A DNA stretch of 12,028 bases, from contig QMVM01000036.1 of the NCBI GenBank assembly GCA_003661105.1, positions 1 to 12,028 of the forward strand, in the 5' to 3' direction. Both the position numbers and the translations under genes were made by a program. This DNA comes from Methanosarcinales archaeon. Its GTDB lineage: Archaea > Halobacteriota > Methanosarcinia > Methanosarcinales > Methanogasteraceae. This document shows, in pieces, positions 6,231-12,028 of this stretch; the first letter of the stretch is position 1; each line of letters begins with the position of its first letter. The notes beneath the pieces were generated by a model. It was not told where the DNA came from. It did not search any database and saw nothing but the letters and a program-made list of their open reading frames with translations.

Positions 6231-6567
6231 ATGCATGGATTCGAATATGCTTTAGATAGCCTACGGGATTTTTCGGATAAAATCGTGCATTGAAATACAA
6301 AACTATATGCATCACCGACCCGGACTATGCCAGGCTGCCGCTTACACTTGCGTTTTCAGAGACTCCGGGAGTCGTCGGATTTGATGCGGACACGGGGCAA
6401 GATCACAGATTAAAGCGATGAACCAGTATGCAACACCAACTCCTGTGCTGATGATGGCGATGGAAGAAGATGGGGCAGCCCTACATCACACCAAAACGTA
6501 CACCTCCGACATTGCACCCTCCCTGATGCCCACATACATCCCCTTCGTGCTGACCTCCGCGGCTTAA
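6231..6567 (+). pseudogene. Probable decayed short gene (three frames)
   Basis: No intact frame exists here, but three consecutive coding-like segments in different frames join end to end. The first is 6231-6293, starting MHGFEYALDSLRDFSDKIVH. The second is 6281 to about 6395, containing TICITDPDYARLPLTLAF and ETPGVVGFDADTG. The third runs from about 6400 to the TAA at 6565-6567, with KAMNQYATPTPVLMMAMEED and SLMPTYIPFVLTSAA. The protein-like composition, the promoter element upstream and the clean continuation across two frame changes suggest one former gene of about 110 codons with two frameshifts, or sequencing errors in a real gene. I do not recognise the family. An alternative is that it never coded and the segments are chance. 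Confidence 0.42.
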
Positions 6568-6627
6568 CGGGACCTCGCATCCGTTGTGCACCACATCCCC
6601 CACCCGCTCTGAAGCAAAGCGCGCCGC

Positions 6628-7551
6628 CTACATAAAGATCATCGCAATGAAGGCCACGTAGACCGTGATGAACAGGATGCCGACTCTCCTGTCAAATACC
6701 CCGCGATATCCCACGAATATCACCATAGCCATCGCCAGGAAGACCATCAGGACTACGTTGTCCACGATTGCCCCTGCCAGCGGAATGGTGCGGAATCCAG
6801 CACCGATCCCAAGTGCAAGCAGGATGTTTGCGATGTTGCTTCCGATAACATTTCCAATAATCATCATACCCCACTTCTTCCGGGCGGCTGTGATCGATAC
6901 TGCAAGTTCGGGAAGCGACGTGCCGAGTGCCACCAGCGTCAGTCCGATGGCCGTTGTGGATATTCCCAGTTCTGATGCGACAACGACGGCAGCATCCACC
7001 AGGAAATTGCATGCCACGAACACGCCAATACCCCCTGCAATGGTCTGCCCGAGATGCCGCACGAGATCTTTCCTGTTATCACCAATCTCAGGAACCGGGT
7101 GTGTCGATCGATGTCTGACGTAGCTGTCCCGGATGTACCACCCGTACGCTATGACCAGCAGAAGTCCTGCCATCCATGTAAGCCTGCCGGCGTATAAGAA
7201 GTAGCATGATACTATTGCAAGTATCAGGACATGGATCTTCACATCACGGTAAATACTGCGATCGATTACGATGGGGCTGACTATACATGCCGCGCCAAGC
7301 ACCAGAGCGATGTTGGTGATGTTGCTTCCGACTACATTTCCGGCGGCAAGCTCGGGATTGCCCGTGTAGGCTGCGTACACGGATACGACGATCTCGGGAA
7401 GCGAGGTTCCAACCGCCACCACAGTCACCCCTATAAGGAACTCTGACACCCCAACTGCCTTTGCGAGTCTTGATGCGCCGCCGGTGAACCAGTCGCTCGA
7501 ATACGCCAGGAAAACGGCGGACAATATGAGGGTCAGCAATTCCATCAGCAT
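6628..7551 (-). CDS. CaCA-family Na+/Ca2+ exchanger-type membrane protein
   Basis: This is a sodium/calcium exchanger-family integral membrane protein of 307 residues, with about ten hydrophobic segments arranged as two inverted halves. Each half carries an alpha repeat: GTSLPE at 48-53 with GNVVGSNITN at 71-80, and GTSLPE at 210-215 with GNVIGSNIAN at 233-242. These form the ion pathway in the M. jannaschii exchanger NCX_Mj. A charged loop (about 140-168) joins the halves. By motif spacing, Glu53, Asn80 and Glu215 match NCX_Mj Glu54, Asn81 and Glu213, but Asn242 stands where NCX_Mj has Asp240, so the true ion preference is uncertain. It is the only minus-strand gene and is divergent from eS1. 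The start could be ATG 7551 or ATG 7545. No clear ribosome binding site precedes either. Confidence 0.92.
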   Translation of the reverse strand: MLMELLTLILSAVFLAYSSDWFTGGASRLAKAVGVSEFLIGVTVVAVGTSLPEIVVSVYAAYTGNPELAAGNVVGSNITNIALVLGAACIVSPIVIDRSIYRDVKIHVLILAIVSCYFLYAGRLTWMAGLLLVIAYGWYIRDSYVRHRSTHPVPEIGDNRKDLVRHLGQTIAGGIGVFVACNFLVDAAVVVASELGISTTAIGLTLVALGTSLPELAVSITAARKKWGMMIIGNVIGSNIANILLALGIGAGFRTIPLAGAIVDNVVLMVFLAMAMVIFVGYRGVFDRRVGILFITVYVAFIAMIFM

Positions 7552-7577
7552 AAGATCAAATTGGTTTCATAGTACAT

Positions 7578-7594
7578 AATCTTTATAATCCCGA
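7578..7594. promoter_or_regulatory. Divergent promoter region between the exchanger and eS1
   Basis: The 77-base gap between the two divergent genes holds CTTTATAAT at 7581-7589, a good TATA box for the eS1 gene about 40 bases before its start. Read on the other strand, ATTATAAAG falls about 30 bases from the exchanger start, so one near-symmetrical A/T element may serve both directions. Confidence 0.55.
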
Positions 7595-7628
7595 AGTAGC
7601 AACATAATCATCATTCGGAGGAAAAACA

Positions 7629-8219
7629 TTGGCAAGAAAAACGGTAAGAAAGACCGATCGCTGGAAGACAAAGAACTGGTATCAGGTCGTAGCTCCTGAG
7701 ATGTTTGGCAGGTCGGTTATATGCGAGACGTTTGCAGATGCGCCAGAGAAGCTGATCGGGCGGACGGTTAGTGTCACGGTCGGCGATATGGTTAAGGATT
7801 TCTCGAAACAGAACACCAAACTACATTTCAAGATTACTGATGTGAGCGGAGATACGGCAGGCACATCATTCACCGGGCATCAGATGACTAATGATTACAT
7901 CGGATCGCTGATCAAGCGCCAGACATCTCGCATCGATGCAAATCTGGAAGTATATACAAAGGATGGGTACCGGATGCGGATAAAGCCAACCTGTTTCACG
8001 ACGCACCGTGCAAAAACAAGCCAGATCGAGGCGGTACGCAAGAAGGTGGAAGAACTTATCCACGATCGCGCAAGGAAACTTGATTTCGAGAAGTTAATCG
8101 AAGAGGCTGTGAACGGAAAGCTTTCCGCAAAGGTTTACCGCAGTATAAAAGCCATATATCCGATGCGCAGGGTTGAAATTCTGAAAACAGAGATTACCGG
8201 TACCCCCATAGGGAAGTGA
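7629..8219 (+). CDS. rps3ae: Small ribosomal subunit protein eS1 (S3Ae)
   Basis: eS1 is a protein of the archaeal and eukaryotic small subunit, near the mRNA exit. The 196 residues match the family from end to end, with a basic N-terminus (ARKTVRKTDRWKTKNWY), the conserved VVAPEMFG (20-27), then GHQMTNDYIGSLIKRQTSRID near 78-98 and the C-terminal segment KAIYPMRRVEILK. The start is TTG at 7629, chosen because it has an ideal GGAGG at 7617-7621 seven bases away, and because the next residues ARKTVRK are typical. No in-frame ATG lies nearby. Its own TATA element and a 96-base gap downstream suggest a single-gene transcript. The uS15 gene often found next to it in archaea is absent here. Confidence 0.94.
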   Translation: MARKTVRKTDRWKTKNWYQVVAPEMFGRSVICETFADAPEKLIGRTVSVTVGDMVKDFSKQNTKLHFKITDVSGDTAGTSFTGHQMTNDYIGSLIKRQTSRIDANLEVYTKDGYRMRIKPTCFTTHRAKTSQIEAVRKKVEELIHDRARKLDFEKLIEEAVNGKLSAKVYRSIKAIYPMRRVEILKTEITGTPIGK

Positions 8220-8257
8220 TGGATACGGTATCTCAGGAACAGGTTTAATACCAACGT

Positions 8258-8306
8258 CTACATAAATTTATTACTGTTGCGCACATAATTAAATAAATAC
8301 AGAGGT
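8258..8306 (+). promoter_or_regulatory. Candidate promoter and RBS of the uL15-secY-adk unit
   Basis: The gap after eS1 contains ACATAAATTTA at 8260-8270, a TATA-like element about 50 bases before the uL15 start. A second A/T stretch (ATAATTAAATAAATA, 8285-8299) is too near the start to be the TATA box. GAGGT at 8302-8306 is the ribosome binding site. Together they suggest that uL15-secY-adk has its own promoter instead of being read from a longer ribosomal operon. Confidence 0.5.
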
Positions 8307-8315
8307 TAAGCAAGG

Positions 8316-8735
8316 ATGAATACAAAGAAATTTCGAGGATCACGCACATGTGGCGGAGGCACTCACAAGAATCGGCGAGGTGCGGGGAACCGGGGCGGAC
8401 GCGGTAAGTGTGGTGCAGGCAAACACCATGCGACGCGAGCGCTGCTGCGTGGATATACGTATGGGAAGCATGGGTTCACACGCCCTCAAAAAATTATTGT
8501 CAGCACGAACACCATCAACGTGTGCGAACTCGATTCAAGGATACCCCAACTGCTGCGCGCAGGGTTTGCCGAAGAGAAGGATGGGGCGGTGCATATCGAT
8601 GTTAGCATACTCGGTATCGACAAGGTTCTTGGCACCGGCAGGGTTAACCGGGCACTAACAGTATCCGCATCAACGTTCTCTAAAAACGCGATCACAAAGA
8701 TCGAGAACGCAGGCGGAACAGTGATCCATACTTGA
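8316..8735 (+). CDS. rpl15: Large ribosomal subunit protein uL15
   Basis: uL15 is a universal protein of the large subunit. The archaeal form is recognised by the glycine- and arginine-rich N-terminal extension (FRGSRTCGGGTHKNRRGAG, then RGGRGKCGAGKHH), which threads into rRNA, followed by GYTYGKHGFTRPQ and the globular C-terminal half ending VDVSILGIDKVLGTGRV...FSKNAITKIENAGGTV. The 139 residues are normal for archaea. It begins at ATG 8316 with GAGGT nine bases upstream. In most archaea this gene closes the spc ribosomal cluster after uS5 and uL30. Here those neighbours are absent, and eS1 lies upstream instead, while the secY-adk side is kept. Confidence 0.95.
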   Translation: MNTKKFRGSRTCGGGTHKNRRGAGNRGGRGKCGAGKHHATRALLRGYTYGKHGFTRPQKIIVSTNTINVCELDSRIPQLLRAGFAEEKDGAVHIDVSILGIDKVLGTGRVNRALTVSASTFSKNAITKIENAGGTVIHT

Positions 8736-8757
8736 TTAAGTGGTTAGTGGTGTTGCA

Positions 8758-10227
8758 ATGAGTTTCAGAGAAGCTCTCGAACCGATCCTTGCCAGATTGC
8801 CAGCGGTCGCAAGTCCCGAGGGGCACGTACATCTCAAGAAGAAGCTTGCATGGACTGCAGGCATTCTCGCCTTATATTTCGCGCTCTCAAACGTCCCGCT
8901 CTTCGGAATGTCGCCCGAATCGGTCGATATGTTCCATATGTACCGTGCGTTCTTTGCAGGGCAGGGCGGAACACTGATGCTTCTCGGGATCGGTCCGATC
9001 GTCACGGGTTCGATCATCCTGCAACTGCTTGTCGGTGCAAAGGTCATAAATCTGGATATGTCCGATCCGCATGATCAAGCATTATTCCAGGGTGCACAGA
9101 AGCTGCTCGTCTTCGTGATGATTCTATTCGAGGCGCTTCCGCAAGTGCTCGGCGGATATATCAGACCATCAACCGACGTTGCGGCCGCTCTTGGCGTCGA
9201 CCCATCTACAATCGTGCTCCTGCTCTTATTCCAGATATGTGTCGGCGGAGTCCTGATCCTGTTTATGGACGAGATCGTATCCAAGTGGGGTATCGGATCA
9301 GGTGTTGGGCTCTTCATCGTTGCCGGAGTCTCCCAGCAGATCATCACAGGGCTGTTCAGCTGGATACCACCGAAAGGTGAAATCATTCCGATCGGAATGC
9401 TTCCACGGTGGGTGTATTATGCGCAGGAAGGACTTCCAACAGACATGATCCATATCCTGGTAGATACAGGACTCCTTGCGCTGGTCACAACCATCACCAT
9501 CTTCCTCTTCGTCGTCTTTGTAGAGAGTACCAGGATAGAGATCCCGCTTGCGCATAGCGCGGTTCGTGGTGCAAGAGGGAGATTCCCGATAAAACTTATA
9601 TATGCAAGCGTGCTTCCGATGATCCTTGTGCGGGCGCTTCAGGCAAACATCCAGATGATCGGGATGCTGCTATCCAGCAAAGGGATCACGATACTCGGGA
9701 AATTCAGCGAAAGTACACCGCTTGGCGGGATCATGTATTACCTCGCACCGATCCATAGCCCACATGACTGGGTCCCGTCGCTTGTCGCTGTGAAGTATTC
9801 GACACCGGAACTTGCAATGGCATCACCGGAAGTGTGGCAGATCATGCTCCATGTACTCTGCGATGCCGCGATGTTGATCGTTGGCGGCATTATCTTTGCG
9901 CTCTTCTGGATCGAGACTACAGGCATGGGTGCAAAGAACGTGGCGCAGAATGTGTTCCAGTCCGGAATGCAAATTCCCGGGTTCAGACGAAGCCCACAGA
10001 GCATCGAGCGAGTCATGGAACGGTACGTGCCAAAGGTGACGATCATCGGCGGAGCATTGATCGGCGCGCTCACGCTCGTAGCATCGATGCTGGGGACGAT
10101 CGGCGGCGCAGGCGGTACCGGACTTCTGCTCACAGTGAGCATCGTCTATCGGTTGTATGAGGATCTCGCATCCGAGCAGATGATGGAGATGCATCCGATG
10201 ATGCGACAGTTCTTCGGAGGCGCATGA
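8758..10227 (+). CDS. secY: Protein translocase subunit SecY (Sec61 alpha)
   Basis: SecY forms the protein-conducting channel in the cytoplasmic membrane together with SecE and SecG (Sec61 beta). The 489 residues show about ten hydrophobic helices, beginning with LAWTAGILALYFALSNVPLFG. Archaeal family features include the short plug-like region after helix 1, GPIVTGSIILQLLVGAKVI, KWGIGSGVGLFIVAGVSQQI and the cytoplasmic loop ESTRIEIPLAHSAVRGARGRFPIKLIYASVLPMILV. I chose ATG 8758 because a GTGGTG stretch at 8747-8752 precedes it and because MSFREALEPILARLP is a typical archaeal start; GTG 8740 in the same frame would add six residues but has no ribosome binding site. The stop overlaps the adk start (ATGA), so the two are probably translated together. 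Confidence 0.96.
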   Translation: MSFREALEPILARLPAVASPEGHVHLKKKLAWTAGILALYFALSNVPLFGMSPESVDMFHMYRAFFAGQGGTLMLLGIGPIVTGSIILQLLVGAKVINLDMSDPHDQALFQGAQKLLVFVMILFEALPQVLGGYIRPSTDVAAALGVDPSTIVLLLLFQICVGGVLILFMDEIVSKWGIGSGVGLFIVAGVSQQIITGLFSWIPPKGEIIPIGMLPRWVYYAQEGLPTDMIHILVDTGLLALVTTITIFLFVVFVESTRIEIPLAHSAVRGARGRFPIKLIYASVLPMILVRALQANIQMIGMLLSSKGITILGKFSESTPLGGIMYYLAPIHSPHDWVPSLVAVKYSTPELAMASPEVWQIMLHVLCDAAMLIVGGIIFALFWIETTGMGAKNVAQNVFQSGMQIPGFRRSPQSIERVMERYVPKVTIIGGALIGALTLVASMLGTIGGAGGTGLLLTVSIVYRLYEDLASEQMMEMHPMMRQFFGGA

Positions 10228-10859
10228 CAAACATCATACTCCTTGGACCGCCCGGGTCCGGAAAAGGCACGCAGGCAAAGTTGCTTGCAGAGCGGATCAG
10301 TGCCCCCCATATCTCCACAGGCGATATCCTACGGGCAGCAAAAGGCACAGAACTCGGAGACCGTGCTTCCGAATACATGAACAGGGGCGAACTCGTCCCT
10401 GACTCGGTACTGATTGCGATCGTTGAAGATCGGCTCGCAAAGCCAGACTGCGCATCAGGCAGCATCCTCGATGGCTATCCGAGGACGATCCCGCAGGCAG
10501 ATGCACTCAACCGTATTCTTTCGGGACTTGACATGCGAATCGATCTTGTGATCAACATCGATGTGCCGGACGATCGGTTGATCGCCCGCCTATCGGCGCG
10601 CCGCGTATGCGAATGCGGGGCTACATACCAGTTGACGTTTAATCCGCCGCAGGTGGGCGGGGTATGCGACCTGTGCGGCGGGGCACTATACCAGCGCGAT
10701 GATGATACCGAGGAATCTGTTCGGAACCGTCTCATGGTGTATAAAAGAGAGACGCAGCCGCTTATCGATTATTATGATAATCTGGGGCTACTTACGACGA
10801 TCGATGGGAGCGGCAGCATCGAAGAGATCTCAGGCGAGATCTACGCACACGTCCAATAA
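10224..10859 (+). CDS. adk: Adenylate kinase (bacterial-type, zinc LID)
   Basis: Adenylate kinase interconverts AMP plus ATP with two ADP in the cytoplasm. The 211 residues are the long, bacterial-like form and not the short archaeal AdkA. The P-loop GPPGSGKGT is at 8-16, the AMP-site element STGDILRAA at about 31-39, and DGYPRT near 83-88. The LID domain (about 121-160) has four cysteines, in RRVCECGATY and GVCDLCGG, with FNPP between them, indicating structural zinc. The first pair is C-x-C rather than the C-x2-C that I regard as usual, a one-residue deletion. RDDDTEESVRNRLMVYKRET is the conserved C-terminal block. It overlaps the secY stop by four bases, the same secY-adk order seen in bacteria and in several methanogens. 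Confidence 0.95.
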   Translation: MTNIILLGPPGSGKGTQAKLLAERISAPHISTGDILRAAKGTELGDRASEYMNRGELVPDSVLIAIVEDRLAKPDCASGSILDGYPRTIPQADALNRILSGLDMRIDLVINIDVPDDRLIARLSARRVCECGATYQLTFNPPQVGGVCDLCGGALYQRDDDTEESVRNRLMVYKRETQPLIDYYDNLGLLTTIDGSGSIEEISGEIYAHVQ

Positions 10860-10879
10860 TGCGGCACCCCTGACAGAGA

Positions 10880-10912
10880 CTTTTTATTATCTTCTGACAT
10901 GGATTTTTTGGA
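10880..10912 (+). terminator. T-rich stretch downstream of adk
   Basis: CTTTTTATTAT at 10880-10890 lies about 20 bases after the adk stop, and a TTTTTT run follows at 10904-10909. Both fit oligo-T termination. The first 20 bases resemble 5967-5986 after comD at 18 of 20 positions. Confidence 0.5.
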
Positions 10913-10919
10913 AAAAAAA

Positions 10920-10950
10920 CCACAGAGAGCACAGAGGACGCAAGAGAAAG
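10920..10950. repeat. CACAGAG-type tandem element
   Basis: Units of about nine bases repeat with decay: CACAGAGAG, CACAGAGGA, CGCAAGAGAA, preceded by an A8 run. Intergenic stretches of the form CCACAGAG..CACAGAGGACACAGAG are scattered in many prokaryotic genomes and resemble the CCACAGATTAA element at 6056-6138. Only this arm is well preserved; the segment 10978-11006 (TGTGCTTCGCAG, GTGTCTGTGATTAATCTTC) may be a degraded opposite arm. Confidence 0.6.
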
Positions 10951-11037
10951 CAGCAACTCTATATATCCTGCCAACGGCTGTGCTTCGCAGACCGTGTCTG
11001 TGATTAATCTTCTTTGCCATAGCCCAAATCCCCCCAA

Positions 11038-11106
11038 AGAAATTAAAAAGCCGTCCTGACTCCCAAAAAACTTTTGAGAGCGACGGACTGTCAATCCTTT
11101 CAGTCC
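11038..11106 (+). promoter_or_regulatory. nadE promoter and structured leader
   Basis: A TATA-like AAATTAAAAAG at 11040-11050 would place the transcript start near 11070 and leave a leader of about 75 bases. Inverted repeats follow: CCGTC at 11051-11055 with GACGG at 11082-11086, enclosing an inner CTC..AAAA/TTTTGAG stem, and then GGACTG at 11085-11090 with CAGTCC at 11101-11106. The two stems share bases 11085-11086. If the start is near 11070, only the second hairpin lies wholly in the RNA, and the first would be a DNA-level symmetry. No known riboswitch class is recognised. Confidence 0.4.
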
Positions 11107-11146
11107 AGAATCATGGCACCGCAAATCTGCACATCCCAACACACTC

Positions 11147-11926
11147 ATGAACCCGGACCACCTCAAGAATGCGATTCCCCTGTTCATCCGCGTCCATCTG
11201 AAAGAATCCGGCGCAAGCGGTGCAGTTATCGGGCTTAGCGGCGGCATCGATTCAACGGTTGCGGCATATCTAACCACTCACGCGATCGGGCATGAGAACG
11301 TGCTCGGCATCCTGCTTCCTGTGCAAGACCTCACACCAGGGCAAGACACGAAGGACGCCATCGATATTGCAGATCGGCTCGGGGTCGAGTACAGGGTGAT
11401 CGAGATCAGCGATATTTTGCGGTCATTTTCGGGTACGATTCCCGACTACGATCCGGGCGCAGCCGTTTCGAACGGGAACCTGATCGCACGAATCCGGATG
11501 TGCGTGCTCTATTATTATGCAAATCTACTGAATCGGATTGTAATCGGAACTGGAAACCGAACAGAGATTCTTATCGGATATTCTACGAAATACGGCGATT
11601 CAGGCGCGGATATAGAGCCGCTCGGCGATCTATACAAGACCGAGGTGTTCGAACTTGCCAGGCATCTGGGGGTTCCGGAACGGATCATCGAAAAACCGCC
11701 GTCGGCAAGACTCTGGGCAGGGCAGACCGATGAAGGGGAACTCGGAATGCAGTATAAGGAGATCGACAGGATATTAAGGATGCTTGTTGATGAGGGGCTT
11801 AGTGCGGAAGAGATCGCGGCACGCGGGGTGTCTGATGGTAGCGTCTCTCGCATAACCGACCTGATCCGCACAAGCGAGCACAAGCGGCATGCTCCGCCGC
11901 GGGCCGGCGGCAAGACCGAAACTTGA
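11147..11926 (+). CDS. nadE: NH3-dependent NAD+ synthetase
   Basis: NadE adenylates deamido-NAD (nicotinic acid adenine dinucleotide) with ATP and then amidates it to NAD+, the last step of NAD synthesis. The protein has 259 residues and no N-terminal glutaminase domain, so it should use free ammonia, as is usual in archaea. It carries the PP-loop ATP pyrophosphatase motif SGGIDS at 31-36, the adenylate site GTGNRTE at 134-140, the block GYSTKYGDSGADIEPLGDLYKT (144-165, in part) and PPSARLWAGQTDEGELG (184-200), all intact. ATG 11147 fits family length, although no strong ribosome binding site precedes it. It follows a 287-base gap after adk and lies four bases before a tRNA methyltransferase-like gene, so those two probably form one transcript. 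Confidence 0.95.
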   Translation: MNPDHLKNAIPLFIRVHLKESGASGAVIGLSGGIDSTVAAYLTTHAIGHENVLGILLPVQDLTPGQDTKDAIDIADRLGVEYRVIEISDILRSFSGTIPDYDPGAAVSNGNLIARIRMCVLYYYANLLNRIVIGTGNRTEILIGYSTKYGDSGADIEPLGDLYKTEVFELARHLGVPERIIEKPPSARLWAGQTDEGELGMQYKEIDRILRMLVDEGLSAEEIAARGVSDGSVSRITDLIRTSEHKRHAPPRAGGKTET

Positions 11927-11930
11927 AGCT

Positions 11931-12028
11931 ATGAAGACGATGACACAAGCGTCGACGGCGAAGCCGTTACTGGCGTTCGAACTCTCTGGTGAGCATGAGA
12001 CACTGCCAGAAAGCGAGGTGCTCGCATG
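11931..12028 (+). CDS. trmG10: tRNA (guanine-10-N2) methyltransferase-like protein, N-terminal fragment
   Basis: Only the first 32 codons are inside the window; the frame is still open at the edge. After a short, variable leader (MKTMTQASTAKP) comes LLAFELSGEHETLPESEVLA, the characteristic start of the archaeal Trm-G10/Trm11-type family, whose N-terminal part leads into a THUMP domain and a Rossmann methyltransferase that acts on G10 of tRNA. The start may be ATG 11931 or ATG 11940. The ribosome binding site is weak, and translation may be coupled to nadE, four bases upstream. The assignment rests on this short motif alone. Confidence 0.72.
   Translation, partial: MKTMTQASTAKPLLAFELSGEHETLPESEVLA

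Noticed and set aside
6927..7123. Plus-strand frames opposite the exchanger gene
   Set aside because: The minus-strand frame has both alpha repeats and membrane helices; the plus-strand frames are shadows.
8740..8757. GTG start for SecY (six extra residues)
   Set aside because: No ribosome binding site before it and the added residues are atypical; ATG 8758 fits better.

Overview
The window is archaeal chromosomal DNA, almost certainly from a methanogen-related euryarchaeon (Methanosarcina-like Methanomicrobia or an ANME/Syntrophoarchaeum-type relative; this is inferred from protein resemblance and cannot be fixed further without a search). The basis is archaea-only gene content (proteasome alpha subunit with a Methanosarcina-like N-terminus, archaeal exosome Rrp4/Rrp41/Rrp42, ribosomal proteins eL43, eS1 and uL15, RNA polymerase subunit P, SecY, KEOPS Pcc1), a coenzyme M biosynthesis gene (comD), TATA-type promoters and AT-rich 5' leaders. 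Coding DNA is close to 50% GC by eye; the first ~980 bases are clearly more AT-rich.

Layout. (1) 1-978: AT-rich DNA with no supportable gene, ending in a TATA box and a strong Shine-Dalgarno. (2) 979-5912, plus strand: one tightly packed block, psmA - SBDS - rrp4 - rrp41 - rrp42 - rpl37ae - rpoP - pcc1 - comD. It joins protein degradation, ribosome maturation, RNA degradation, translation, transcription and tRNA modification, and is the known archaeal proteasome-exosome superoperon, here ending in a coenzyme M gene. An 18-bp A/T palindrome splits rpoP from pcc1-comD. (3) 5913-6627: no intact gene. It holds a T-rich terminator-like stretch, a palindromic dispersed-type repeat with CCACAGATTAA arms, a promoter-like TATA element, and a probable short pseudogene spread over three frames. 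(4) 6628-7551, minus strand: a CaCA-family Na+/Ca2+ exchanger-type membrane protein, divergent from (5) 7629-8219: ribosomal protein eS1 (S3Ae) with a TTG start. (6) 8316-10859: uL15 - secY - adk, the tail of the archaeal spc ribosomal operon cut off from its usual upstream neighbours. (7) 10860-11146: a gap with a terminator-like stretch, a CACAGAG-type repeat and hairpins in the predicted nadE leader. (8) 11147-end: NH3-dependent NAD synthetase, then the first 32 codons of a tRNA (guanine-10) methyltransferase-like gene cut by the window edge.

Most of the window is conserved housekeeping. I see no new defence, mobile or signalling system. The most useful leads are the repeat-bearing gaps (both after T-rich 3' ends and before similar AAATTAAAAAG promoter elements), the decayed gene at 6231-6567, the structured nadE leader, an Asp-to-Asn change in the exchanger's ion site, and a comD without an adjacent comE.
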